A program made the position numbers and the translations under genes. A DNA stretch of 64,000 nt, taken from positions 682,001-746,000 of the forward strand of contig NZ_CP047898.1 in NCBI RefSeq assembly GCF_009911795.1, written 5' to 3'. Every line of letters begins with the position of its first letter. The first letter of the stretch is position 1. Shown here in pieces: positions 45,374 through 54,279 of this stretch. The notes under the pieces are model-generated. The model was not told where the DNA came from, made no database searches, and was given only the letters and a program-made list of their open reading frames with translations. The DNA comes from Pseudarthrobacter psychrotolerans (GTDB lineage: Bacteria; Actinomycetota; Actinomycetes; Actinomycetales; Micrococcaceae).

Positions 45374-47471
45374 TCATCCATGGCCGGTGCCCGTGGAGGA
45401 AGACCATTCCTTCGGAAGCCCATGCACGGTGGGGACGGAATTGGTGATGTCGATGGTGATCCGGCCGCCCGCCATGGGAGCGTTGGTGATGTGCAGGTCG
45501 CCGAAGGACTCCGGGAGCACGGGATCCATCCACAAGCCGCCTCGGGACACATGCGCGTCGTACCGCATCAGGCTGGTCACCAGCCGGATCGGTGCAGTCG
45601 CCGCCCAGGCCTGGGGTGAGCAGGCCGTTGGATAGGGGACGGGCGCGGTGAGCTGCTCTCGGCTGAAGCCGCAAAATAATTCCGGTAGCCTGCCTTCGGA
45701 GTAATTGGCCGCCTCCAGCAGGGCAGTGGCGATCCGTTGTGCCTCCACTACGAAGCCGTAGCGCAGCAGACCAGCCGCAATGATCGCATTGTCGTGGGGC
45801 CAGACTGAGCCGTTGTGGTAGCTGGCGGGGTTGTAGGCGCCCATATTGCTGGCCAGGGTGCGCACTCCCCATCCGCTGAACATCTCCGGTGACATGAGCC
45901 GTTCGGCCACCTGCGGCGCCTTGTCCTCGTCGACGATGCCGAGGAATAAACAGTGGCCCATGTTTGAAGCGCAGGCATCGACTTGCCGCTTTTTGCCGTC
46001 GAGAGCGATGGCGTAGTACCCGCGGTCGGGAATCCAGAACTGCTCATTGAACCGTTTTTTCAGCTCCGACGCCCGGTCCGTGAGCTCATCCGCTAAAGCC
46101 GTATCGCCGGCGTCGTACGCCATCCAGGCGCGCGATACATACGCGCTGTAGACGTAGGCCTGCGCCTCGCACAGTGCGATCGGCGCCTCGGCCAGGGTCC
46201 CGTCGGCGAAGTTGACGCCGTCCCAGGAGTCCTTCCAGCCCTGGTTGATCAGCCCCTGAGGATTGAGGCGCTCATACTCGACGTACCCATCGCCGTCCTT
46301 GTCGCCGTAGTCCCGGATCCAGTCCAGCGCACGGTCCGCGTGAGGCAGCAGCGCCGCGATGGTTTCCTTGGCGAAACCCCAACGGCTCACCGATCCTAGT
46401 ACCGTCACGAACAGCGGGGTGGCATCGACGCTGCCGTAGTAGGCGGACTTGCCGCCCAGGGAAAGCCCGCTGGAGACATCGAGCCTGATCTCGTGCAGGA
46501 TCTTGCCCGGCTCCTCCTCGCTCATGGGATCCACGACGCTGCCCTGGCGGTCCGACAGCGTCTGTAGAGTGCCCAGGGCCAGTGACGGGTCCACCGGCAT
46601 CGCCATTACAGACGCCCACAACGAGTCTCGGCCAAACAGGGTCATGAACCAGGGCGCCCCGGCGGCGACCACCACCCGGTCCGGATGGTCCGGTCCTCGA
46701 TGCGGAGGGCGCCCAGATCGTCGTAACTGCGGCGCAGGGTCCGTTCGATCGAGGGGTTTCCCATGTGCAGCACCGGGATCTTGGCCACCCATTCTTGTCG
46801 GCGCCGGTCCCGGGGGACAACCCGTCGGCGTCAGAATGGACGAATGCCGCCGCCGGACGGGTTCCCTCTGCGCTGGACACCACGGTCATGACGGTGCTCC
46901 AGTGGCCGTGCGGCGGGACGGACACGTGGTAGGTGAGGGCCTCCGGCGTAATGTCCGCTCCGGGGGCCTCGATCGTGACGCCCTTCCCGACGTCCTGCCA
47001 GGAAGCCCGGATGGCCAGCGTCTCGCCGTCGGCCTGACGGGTTTCGTCCCAGCGCCGCTGGATCCGTGCCTCTTTCACCTCGAAGACGTCCGCGAAGTCC
47101 GCCTCAATGCTCAGGGTCATCACGCATTCGGCCAGCGCCGGGGAATAGTTACTGACGGTAATCTGCTCCTGGATTCCGGCTCCTAGTTCGCGCAGCCGCT
47201 CGACGATCAGAGCGCTGTCCGCATACCCGTCGGAGCGGGGAACGCGGCCGACGAACAGTGCCCGGTACGGCGCCTTCGTCTCCGCCGCCAGCGGCTCAAG
47301 TGGCTGGCCATCAACGGTGAGCCTCCAGCCAGACAGGATGCGCGTGTCTTGGACAAAGAGACCGTGAGGATGTTCGGAGTGCATATCCCCGTTCGGCAAG
47401 GAGATGCAGAACGATGATCCCTCCACCAAAGTGACCGCCCCGGCCGCCGTATCAGCATTCCACCCAGCCAT
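45374..47471 (-). pseudogene. amylo-alpha-1,6-glucosidase-like protein (glycogen debranching type), two frameshifts
   Basis: The start MAGWNADTAAGAVTLVEGSS continues with DMHSEHPHGLFVQDTRILSG, typical of the N-terminal domain of bacterial GDE-type enzymes. Near 46800 one base is lost, and the middle piece reads WVAKIPVLHMGNPSIERTLR. Near 46690 a second is lost, after which DRVVVAAGAPWFMTLFGRDS begins the (alpha/alpha)6 catalytic domain (YVEYERLNPQGLINQGWKDS, WPHDNAIIAAGLLRYGF). Total about 700 aa, which is normal. Two single-base corrections restore one protein. It would act on alpha-1,6 branches or related glucosides. Confidence 0.85.
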
Positions 47472-47521
47472 CCCGGCCCCCTAAACAAACCGACGCCGCC
47501 TAGCCTGACCCTGTGGGGCGC

Positions 47522-47644
47522 TGACGTCGCTGCCAATTCTTCAATCGACGCTACTCTTGCTTTCTCCCCTGAGCCAGAGGTTGGACACTTGAGGCCAGCG
47601 CCCAATGGAAGCACATTCGAGCAAAAAGAGCCTGGACTTCGCCC
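47522..47644. other. short non-coding stretch upstream of the glucosidase
   Basis: No gene seen. Runs into an MFS transporter fragment. Confidence 0.3.
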
Positions 47645-47905
47645 TGCACTACCCCCAGCGTCGCGATCATCGCAATGGCGCTCTGCGGCGTTCAGGTCAC
47701 AGCCGGTACGCAGGCCGCCTTCTTCGCAGAATTGCTCCCCACGAGCATGCGCTACACCGTGTCAGCTCTCGGCATGACGCGGGCGGGCCTGTTCTTCGGC
47801 GTCCCCATCGCGTTCATCGCCGCATGGATCTTCCAGAACACTGCAAACGGCACCGAGGCACTGACGGCAATCGCCAGTCTTGCACTTCCACCAGCCCGGG
47901 TCCTT
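47645..47905 (+). pseudogene. fragment of an MFS transporter
   Basis: About 85 residues: SVAIIAMALCGVQVTAGTQA, AFFAELLPTSMRYTVSALGM, GLFFGVPIAFIAAWIFQNTA. This corresponds to the penultimate helices of metabolite:H+ symporters (the FxxELxPTxxRYT motif). Both ends are lost. Related to, but not contiguous with, the MFS fragment at 57.06 kb. Confidence 0.65.
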
Positions 47906-48134
47906 ACTAGTGGGAGGAGGCGAAGCCTCCCGAGCCTGCCACCAACAGCTCGTGTGGCTTGGAGGCTTAACCAACGGCTATCGGAGGACGAAACACTATG
48001 TTCGCTCGCGTCAGCACGTACCGGCCTGCTCCTGACAGCACGGGAGCCCCTTCAGAAGAAACCGTCAGTCAGGTGCTTGGGCTGCCAGGATGCCGGGGGA
48101 TCTATTACCTGCTGGGAAAAGAAAACACGTCGCT

Positions 48135-48140
48135 CTCGAT
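48135..48140. repeat. left CTCGAT target duplication of the IS21 element
   Basis: Matches 50713-50718 on the other side. Confidence 0.8.
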
Positions 48141-48253
48141 TGAGTATTTGAGGCCCTGAGCGCCACCCATTCGTGCGGTTGAGCGCCGGGGATCGTGCCA
48201 GAGAGCGCCAGCAGTCGCGTGGCTTGGCGCCGCTGACGCTCTCTGGCGCAGGA

Positions 48254-49003
48254 TTAGGCGCTCACGAGTGCTGCGTGTTCGCGCATGTTGTAGTTGCCGG
48301 TCTCGACCCAGATCGTGTTGTGGATGATCCGGTCCATGATCGCGTCCGCATGGACGCCGGAGCCGAGCCGCTGGTGCCAGTCCTTCTGCAAATACTGGGT
48401 GCAGAACACTGTTGAGGTCTCGCCGTAGCGGCGCTCCATCAGTTCCAGCAGCATGCCTCGCATCGGTTCCGTGGGTCGGTCCAGGAGCCACTCGTCGATG
48501 ACCAGCAGCGTGAATGCCGCATACTTTCGCAGGAATTTACCGGAACCGCCGGGCCTGTCTTGCGCGGCGACCCATTCTTCCTCGAGGTCTGGCATACGGA
48601 CGTAATGTGCGCGGATTCGGTGCTCGCAGGCGCGTTTGGCGACCGCGCATCCCAGATACGACTTCCCCGACCCGGTGAACCCCTGCAAGACGACGTTCTG
48701 CTGCCTGCCCACGAACGAGCAGGTGCCCAGCTGGGTCAGCAGCTGCCGGTCAAGACCGCGCTCGTCGAGAAGATCGATGCGGCGCAAATCCGCGTTCGGA
48801 TAACGCAGTCCTGCCCGCCGGATCAAGCCGGTCACCTTGGAATGCGTAAACGACGAATAGGCGTCATCGACGACCAGCCGGACACGATCCTCGAACGGCA
48901 AGCTGATACTCAGCCTCTCGTCTTGGGTATCGATGGCCTCCAGCAACTCGCCCGCGTTCATCTCGCGCAGCTTGCGTTTGGTCTCCGCATCCAGGCGGCT
49001 CAT
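48254..49003 (-). CDS. istB: IS21 helper ATPase
   Basis: A 249-aa IstB/DnaC-like AAA+ protein. Walker A is GFTGSGKSYLGCAVAKRA and Walker B is FTLLVIDEWLLDRP. VFCTQYLQKDWHQRLGSG is the sensor region. Its start overlaps the istA stop by 4 nt. It stimulates and targets IstA. Confidence 0.93.
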   Translation of the reverse strand: MSRLDAETKRKLREMNAGELLEAIDTQDERLSISLPFEDRVRLVVDDAYSSFTHSKVTGLIRRAGLRYPNADLRRIDLLDERGLDRQLLTQLGTCSFVGRQQNVVLQGFTGSGKSYLGCAVAKRACEHRIRAHYVRMPDLEEEWVAAQDRPGGSGKFLRKYAAFTLLVIDEWLLDRPTEPMRGMLLELMERRYGETSTVFCTQYLQKDWHQRLGSGVHADAIMDRIIHNTIWVETGNYNMREHAALVSA

Positions 49004-50577
49004 CGAGCCCCTCCGGCGTAGTAGGCGCCGCCCCGCACGTATCCGCCATCGTCTCCCTCCGGCTCATCAGGGACGATCCCGGTTTTGTCCTGCCCGGTAT
49101 CCAGGATCGGCCGCAGGTGGGCGTAGCGGGGCGATCGTATCGGCCCCCGCAGCGCGAGCTGGCTGGCCGCTTCCACCCGGGCCGGGGAGAACCGGCGGGA
49201 CAGGCGCAGCACCGCCAGCGCGGGGTCGTAGCCGGCCTCCTCGACGGGCACGGACTCGAAGATCTTGCTGATCACCGTCACGGTTGCCGGGCCCATCCGT
49301 AACGCCCATTCATCGATCCGGGCCCGGTCCCACGCCTGCCAGCTGCGACCCTCCGGAAGGTCCGCCTCGTTCGTCTGATGCTGGTTCGCCGTCGTCGCTG
49401 GCAGCAGCAGGTGGCTGGTGAGGCGCTCATCGCTGCGATATATCTCCAGCATGGTCTCCGTGACACGAAGATCAACATTCGAGCCGATGTGGGCGAACGG
49501 CACGGAGTAAAAGTTCTTCGCCCAGACCACGTGGCCGTTGCGCCCAACTTTGCGCCCATAGGTCCAGGTGCTGATCTCGAACGCCACCGCCGGCAGCGGT
49601 TGCAACACCGGCTTCTCCTCGGCGGTGAACACGCTCAGCCGGGAGCCCTCCCGCTTCTGGAACGGCTGCCTGTTATAGGCATCGATCTGCTCCCGAATCC
49701 GTCTCCGCAACTGCGCCAGGCTCGTGAACACCTCTTTCCTCAACCCGGCGATCACCCAGGTTGCGACGTGCGAGACAGTGTTTTCCACGCTCGCCTTGTC
49801 CTTCGGGTGCCTCACTCGGCCCGGTAGTACCGCCGCTGAATAATGCGCCGCCATCTCCCGATACGCGTCGTTGAGCACGACCTCGCCCTCGCGCGGATGA
49901 GAGATCACCCCGGTCTTGAGATTGTCGGGCACGAGCCGCGGGACCGTGCCGCCGAAGAACGCGAACATCTCCGCATGCGCGCGCAGCCACGAATCCTGCC
50001 GCATATCCAGGCACGCCTCCACGAACGCATACCTGCTGAACGGCAGACACGCGACGAACAAATACACCTTCGAGACCTCTCCCGTTGCCGGATCGACCAG
50101 CTGCATCGTCGGCCCAGACCAGTCGACCTCGATGCTGCGGCCGGCCTTGTGGCCGACCCGGGACGAGGCGCCAGTGACCATCGCGTGATCGCCATAAAGC
50201 CTGCAGAACCGGTCATAACTCATCGCCGCTTGCCCCGCCCGACCGGATCCGTCGACATACTCCTGGTGCAGCAGCTTCAACGTCACCCCAACCCTGGCCA
50301 GCTCCCCGTGCACCTGGCCCCAGTCCGGCTGCATAAACACGCTCTCGCGCACCCCGCGGCCGGGAAATAGCGCCAGATAAACCTCACCATCAGACAAATC
50401 AGCAACGTCATCCCAGCCGAGCCCTGCCCGATCAGCAGCCGCGATCACCGCCTGAACGCTGTGCCGAGACATGCCCTGAGCAGACGAGATAGCCCTGCCC
50501 GATAGGCCTTGATTGCGAAACTGCAAAACCAGTTTCGCCTTGATCTTCCGTACCATTGCCGGTAATCCTTCCACCAC
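49000..50577 (-). CDS. istA: IS21 transposase
   Basis: A 525-aa DDE transposase. N-terminal HTH (QGLSGRAISSAQGMSRHSVQ), catalytic core starting SIEVDWSGPTMQLVDPATGE (first Asp), then VPDNLKTGVISHPREGEVVL (second Asp) and Glu in HPKDKASVENTVSHVATWVI. Intact. Together with IstB it is complete, so the element is likely functional. Confidence 0.94.
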   Translation of the reverse strand: MVEGLPAMVRKIKAKLVLQFRNQGLSGRAISSAQGMSRHSVQAVIAAADRAGLGWDDVADLSDGEVYLALFPGRGVRESVFMQPDWGQVHGELARVGVTLKLLHQEYVDGSGRAGQAAMSYDRFCRLYGDHAMVTGASSRVGHKAGRSIEVDWSGPTMQLVDPATGEVSKVYLFVACLPFSRYAFVEACLDMRQDSWLRAHAEMFAFFGGTVPRLVPDNLKTGVISHPREGEVVLNDAYREMAAHYSAAVLPGRVRHPKDKASVENTVSHVATWVIAGLRKEVFTSLAQLRRRIREQIDAYNRQPFQKREGSRLSVFTAEEKPVLQPLPAVAFEISTWTYGRKVGRNGHVVWAKNFYSVPFAHIGSNVDLRVTETMLEIYRSDERLTSHLLLPATTANQHQTNEADLPEGRSWQAWDRARIDEWALRMGPATVTVISKIFESVPVEEAGYDPALAVLRLSRRFSPARVEAASQLALRGPIRSPRYAHLRPILDTGQDKTGIVPDEPEGDDGGYVRGGAYYAGGAR

Positions 50578-50898
50578 GTGGCCCTCACGTGGTGGAAGGA
50601 GCCTTACAGATGGCGCTCACCCACACCGACACTGGCGCTCACCCACGCCAATCGGGATTCCGACCACGGCGCTCACCCGCACTACCTCTGGACCCCTGAA
50701 GGCCAATATTCACTCGATAACTCTTTGGGATGACGAGGACGCGCTTGCAGGCAGCCGCCAGGTTGCGGATCGTATCCGTTCCGAGACCAGCGCCGAGCAA
50801 CACATGGAGGTCCTTGGGGTGGACGAATTTGATGTGCTCACCCAGCACCTGACGGATTGAGCGTCCAGAACCTGTTCTGAGGGGCGCTTCGCTCCGCC

Positions 50899-51279
50899 GT
50901 GGGGACGGAAAATTCTCATGTCAGGGCCCATGGGAAGCGCCTGTCTGCAAACTGGAGCAAAATCGGGATCCTTGTTCTTGCCCTTCAGACAGCCATTGGA
51001 CTGTTTGTCGCGGACGGCAGCTTCCGAGATGAGATTCGGAGCATTATTGAGAAGGATACCGTGGACCCGCAGAGGTCTCGCTGGCTCGATTTGATCCCAA
51101 GCCATGGCCAGCCTGTGGACCGCTCGAAGTATTCCGTTTCCCATGTCGTAATAGCCAACTCCCAACGTTCGGGGACGGACTGGCTGCCGTTTTTCAGCAA
51201 ACTGAACCTCATGCAGAACGGGCAGCAGCTGCTAAACCTCGGATTCAGCGTGTCGGTTTCCAGGGTCGATGTAGCGTAA
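50899..51279 (+). pseudogene. C-terminal fragment of a DUF6119/TIGR04141 sporadically distributed protein
   Basis: ILVLALQTAIGLFVADGSFR is followed by a tail typical of that family: SHVVIANSQRSGTDWLPFFS and KLNLMQNGQQLLNLGFSVSV. The full protein is about 500-600 aa, so more than 400 residues are missing. The GTG start is only the first codon available. This family often occurs in defence-island-like settings of unknown role. Confidence 0.6.
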
Positions 51280-51454
51280 GCAAAAGCGCCGTGGGTTAGC
51301 TACGGGGGGCTGGCTGCCAGGCGGCGAGCTCCTGCAGTTCCTGGCAGGCCTTTGACCCGACCCGATTATGCCGACCCGACCGGCCCCCACACCCCTCAAC
51401 TCCGGGCAGGAACCCAGCTGCGTCGGCATAATCCGGAAGTCACCATAAAACTAT
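51280..51454. other. non-coding stretch
   Basis: No gene or signal recognised. Confidence 0.3.
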
Positions 51455-51748
51455 GCGACCCATAAGCACCAGAATGTGAAAGACTGGCTGGCCGAAAACC
51501 CGCGCGTGAGCCTGCATTTCACCCCGACCAGCTGTTCCTGGCTGAACATGGTGGAGATCTTCTTCGGGGTCATCACCCGCCAGTGCCTCAAACGCGGGGC
51601 ATTCAGCTCGGCGAAGGAGCTGGAGGAAATCATGGAACGCTACATCGAGAACTACAACCAGGACGCCAAACCATTCACCTGGACCAAGTCAGCGGAGTAT
51701 CTCCTGGGCAAGATGAAACGCAAACAAACCATTTACACGGAACACTAG
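51455..51748 (+). pseudogene. IS630-family transposase C-terminal fragment
   Basis: YATHKHQNVKDWLAENPRVS, then FTPTSCSWLNMVEIFFGVIT holding the third catalytic Glu, then MERYIENYNQDAKPFTWTKS. About 95 C-terminal residues; the first catalytic Asp is missing. Confidence 0.85.
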
Positions 51749-51779
51749 CAAATGGAATCTAAGATCGGCCGCTCGATCC

Positions 51780-51798
51780 TTTGGTACTGATTTGGTAC
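51780..51798. promoter_or_regulatory. operator-like direct repeat upstream of the RHH-Doc pair
   Basis: TTTGGTAC at 51780-51787 and again at 51791-51798, directly before ATG 51808. A likely binding site for the RHH antitoxin; similar sequence at 9583-9612. Confidence 0.5.
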
Positions 51799-51807
51799 CA
51801 TGTAGTC

Positions 51808-52014
51808 ATGGCTATGAATTTGCGTGTCCCCGAAGATCTGGATCGTCGTTTGGACCAGCTCGCGGCCGAGGAACACACCTCGAAATCGGCGTTGCTGCTT
51901 CAGGGTGCGGAGCTGGTGCTGCAGCGTCACCGGCGCAGTCGCGAGATCGGCGAGGGTCTGGATTTCGTGATGAGCCATGACGCTGCACTCTTAACGCGCC
52001 TTGAGGATGCGTGA
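51808..52014 (+). CDS. ribbon-helix-helix antitoxin
   Basis: A 68-aa protein. MAMNLRVPEDLDRRLDQLAA is followed by EEHTSKSALLLQGAELVLQR, the RHH fold. It pairs with the downstream Doc-like toxin, with which its stop overlaps by 4 nt (GTGA). Autoregulation via the TTTGGTAC repeats is inferred. Confidence 0.85.
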   Translation: MAMNLRVPEDLDRRLDQLAAEEHTSKSALLLQGAELVLQRHRRSREIGEGLDFVMSHDAALLTRLEDA

Positions 52015-52379
52015 CCGCGTACCTCAAGATTGAGGACGCGTTGCAGGTCGTTGACCGGTACGGGTTCCATATCCGCGATATCGGACTCCTGGCCTCGGCT
52101 TTGGCCCGGCCGGCAACGACGGTGGTAGGTGTGGAAGCCTATCCACAGTTACCGAGGAAGGCGGGGGCCTTGATGGAGTCGGTGGCGCGTTTCCATCCGT
52201 TGATCGACGGCAACAAGCGTTCCGCGTGGACGCTCATGGTTTTGATGCTCTGGATCAACGGCTGCCGGCATGACTTCAGCACTGATGAGGCGTTCGATCT
52301 CGTCGTGGGAGTGGCAGCCGGCGACGTCTCGTTGGAGGACAGCGCGGGGATGATTGCCTCGCACCTCATAAAACGATAA
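52011..52379 (+). CDS. doc: Doc/Fic-family toxin
   Basis: A 122-aa protein from GTG 52011. Fic core SVARFHPLIDGNKRSAWTL (HPLIDGNKR) matches the Doc motif HxFx(D/N)GNKR. Doc phosphorylates EF-Tu and halts translation. Complete and next to its antitoxin. Confidence 0.88.
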   Translation: MTAYLKIEDALQVVDRYGFHIRDIGLLASALARPATTVVGVEAYPQLPRKAGALMESVARFHPLIDGNKRSAWTLMVLMLWINGCRHDFSTDEAFDLVVGVAAGDVSLEDSAGMIASHLIKR

Positions 52380-52742
52380 CCACGTAATTCTGTGGCCGAG
52401 TTAATGATGCTGGGATCACGTACCGGACTGCCGCGCGCCTTCGCTATAGTAGCGACCGGTCCTGGTGCGGAACCGCTTGGCCGTAAGCCGCCTTGGCCTG
52501 GTCATATGCGTGTCTGCCGAGCACCTCTTGAGGTGGGTGAAGGAGGCGTCGCCGCCATGAGGTTCTTCTTTGTTGGGTGGGCCTCCCGGCGAGTGCATGT
52601 TCCATCCCTGCAGGCGGCGTCACCCACAACCTAGGACGAGGCGAACCCGTCCGTAGTCCCACTCTTGCCAGCGCAAAGAAAACCGCGTTCCCTCAGGGGG
52701 AGCGTGGTTGGCGTTCGACGTGATCAGAAGGGCGTATTCGGG

Positions 52743-52761
52743 GTGTGGACAGTGTCCACAC
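52743..52761. repeat. palindrome GTGTGGACA-G-TGTCCACAC
   Basis: 9-bp arms around a single central base. Same layout as the palindrome at 53085 but with G/C swapped at one position of each arm. Confidence 0.6.
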
Positions 52762-52852
52762 TTTGGGTCTCGAACTGCGTGGTACTGGGGTCGGATCGGG
52801 CCGGATTCCGCATATTTCCGCGGGTGCCCAGTGTTTGCAAGGGCTGGAGTCC

Positions 52853-52876
52853 GGTTCGAGTCCCACCTCGGGCACA
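52853..52876 (+). other. attachment-site remnant: 3' end of a tRNA gene
   Basis: GGTTCGAGTCCCAC followed by CTCGGGCACA reads as a T-loop (TTCGAGT), 3' T-stem strand (CCCAC), 3' acceptor strand (CTCGGGC) and discriminator A. The 5' partner of the T-stem and the rest of the tRNA are absent, so this is not a tRNA gene. Such copies are left by integrases that use tRNA 3' ends. A tRNA-Leu-like origin is plausible (5' acceptor GCCCGAG). Confidence 0.6.
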
Positions 52877-53084
52877 GCTGGTGGGCGCTCCGCCTGCTGG
52901 GATGTGGGGTTATTCTGGCCTCCTTCTTGGCTTCTCTGGGCGGGGTGGTTGGATTGTCACCTATTCACGTCCCGGGCCGTGGTGACGACATGACCTGAAC
53001 GAGATTTCCTGAGGTTCTTTCGTTGTGCTTCGCTCCTTTTTGTCGCTTGGTGGACCGGGAATGTGGCCGTTAGTCCGGCCAAAG

Positions 53085-53107
53085 GGGTGTGCACATTGTG
53101 CACACCC
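53085..53107. repeat. palindrome with 11-bp arms GGGTGTGCACA around a central T
   Basis: Perfect inverted repeat, 340 bp from a similar one (52743). Likely operator or recombination site. Confidence 0.6.
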
Positions 53108-53260
53108 TCTCGACGGACGGCTGTTCGGCATGCATCATGCTCCCTTCCTGCATCACCAAGTGGGCCCCAAGAAGTTACGTCGTACACCCAACCCCACAAA
53201 AACCGTCTCTGACCTGAACGAATACAAGTCTCACCCCAGCTAACTAGGAAAGTCCCGCTA

Positions 53261-53533
53261 GGAGGCTGCGAGCGGTGCATCACCTGGTTCACCCGCGGCA
53301 ACCGCCGCGTTTCCCGCCGCGGCATCAGCCGGAAGAACGCCTGGCTGCAGCTACGGATCGCGGGACTAAACCTGCGACGCCTGCTCGCCCGCGGACGGAC
53401 CGTGAACGAGGATCACGGGCGCTGCGATAACCCACCACTCGAGTTCGGCCAATCAATCCCACCACTGGATGCCGCCCCGGATCTGATGCAGAATGACTGC
53501 AAGCGCGCGGAACGACCTCGTTGTCGCACCTGA
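53261..53533 (+). pseudogene. C-terminal transposase fragment (IS5/IS1182-like)
   Basis: The reading frame gives WFTRGNRRVSRRGISRKNAW and LQLRIAGLNLRRLLARG, a basic tail resembling the end of IS5/IS1182-type transposases. No catalytic core. Family assignment is tentative. Confidence 0.45.
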
Positions 53534-53664
53534 AAGGTGCTGACCAGTACAAGCCGCTTGACGGCCATTGGTGGCGTTCCGCCCGCCCCACTACCGCGTT
53601 GTTCAGCTGTCGCCTGTGCGGTTCGTCCCTTTGCGCGTCGATGCGCCCCCTTACAGTAAGCAGG

Positions 53665-54279
53665 GTGAGCAGCAGAATCAGCACCTACGAGGCGTGGCAT
53701 CGCCTGCTTGACGGCAACGAGCGATTCGTGTCGGGAGATTCGCTGCACCCGAACCAGAACGCCTCCCGGTGCAGCGAGCTGGTGAACACTCAAAGTCCGT
53801 TCGCAGTCATCTTTGGTTGCGCGGACTCCCGTCTCGCCGCGGAGATCATCTTCGACGTCGGCCTGGGCGACGTCTTCGTGGTGCGCACAGCCGGGCACGT
53901 GATCGACGACGCCGTTCTCGGTTCGCTCGAGTACGCGCTCTCGGTGCTGCACGTCCCGTTGATCGTTATCCTCGGACACGACAATTGCGGCGCCGTCACG
54001 GCCGCGAAAGACGCCGTGGAAGGCGGGGAGTTGCCCCAGGGCCACATCCGCGATCTGGTTGAACGGATCACGCCGTCGGTGCTGAGATCGCTGCGTGAGG
54101 GAAAGACGGACGTCAACGACATGGTTGTCGAACACGTCAAGGAGACCGTTCGCCGGCTGCTGGACAGTTCACGGGTGATTTTCGACGCGGTGGACGGTTA
54201 CTCCGCCGCGGTGGTCGGCGTTGGTTACCGGCTCGAAGAGGGCCGGGCCCAGCTCGTCTCCACGGCTGGCGTCCTGTAG
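53665..54279 (+). CDS. beta-class carbonic anhydrase
   Basis: A 204-aa protein converting CO2 and bicarbonate. Zinc ligands lie in FGCADSRLAAE (Cys, Asp-Arg dyad) and VILGHDNCGAVTAA (His, Cys). VVRTAGHVIDDAVLGSLEYA is also conserved. GTG 53665 gives the usual length; ATG 53641 would add 8 residues. Intact gene surrounded by transposon debris. Confidence 0.93.
   Translation: MSSRISTYEAWHRLLDGNERFVSGDSLHPNQNASRCSELVNTQSPFAVIFGCADSRLAAEIIFDVGLGDVFVVRTAGHVIDDAVLGSLEYALSVLHVPLIVILGHDNCGAVTAAKDAVEGGELPQGHIRDLVERITPSVLRSLREGKTDVNDMVVEHVKETVRRLLDSSRVIFDAVDGYSAAVVGVGYRLEEGRAQLVSTAGVL

Larger units (their letters stand above)
48141..50712 (-). mobile_element. IS21-family element, 2572 bp
   Basis: Ends TGAGTATTTGAGGCCC (left) and, in reverse complement, TGAATATTGG (right), i.e. 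5'-TG...CA-3'. Multiple GAGCGCC-containing sub-repeats lie inside both ends, as in IS21. Carries istA and istB and is flanked by the 6-bp CTCGAT. Confidence 0.88.
47998..50860 (+). pseudogene. small antibiotic-monooxygenase-like gene split by an IS21 element
   Basis: 5' part ATG 47998 to 48140 (MFARVSTYRPAPDSTGAPSE, GCRGIYYLLGKENTSLS) follows a strong GGAGG site. 3' part 50719-50860 (TLWDDEDALAGSRQVADRIR, VLGVDEFDVLTQHLTD). Deleting the IS plus one CTCGAT repeat joins them in frame to a 94-aa protein (SLSITLWDDE at the junction). The pattern is of an ABM-like ferredoxin-fold protein. Function unknown and lost here. Confidence 0.85.
52380..53260. other. 881-bp accessory stretch with dyads and an attachment-site remnant
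   Basis: No convincing gene. Contains two related palindromes (52743-52761 and 53085-53107) and a tRNA 3'-end copy (52853-52876). Probably an old island junction. Confidence 0.4.

Noticed and set aside
45078..45635. 185-aa + strand frame upstream of the glucosidase end
   Set aside because: Shadow of two - strand genes; no ribosome-binding site and poor composition.
48157..50675. IS21 ends placed at the outermost GAGCGCC sub-repeats
   Set aside because: Those junctions leave no duplication and do not restore the split gene; 48141-50712 does both.
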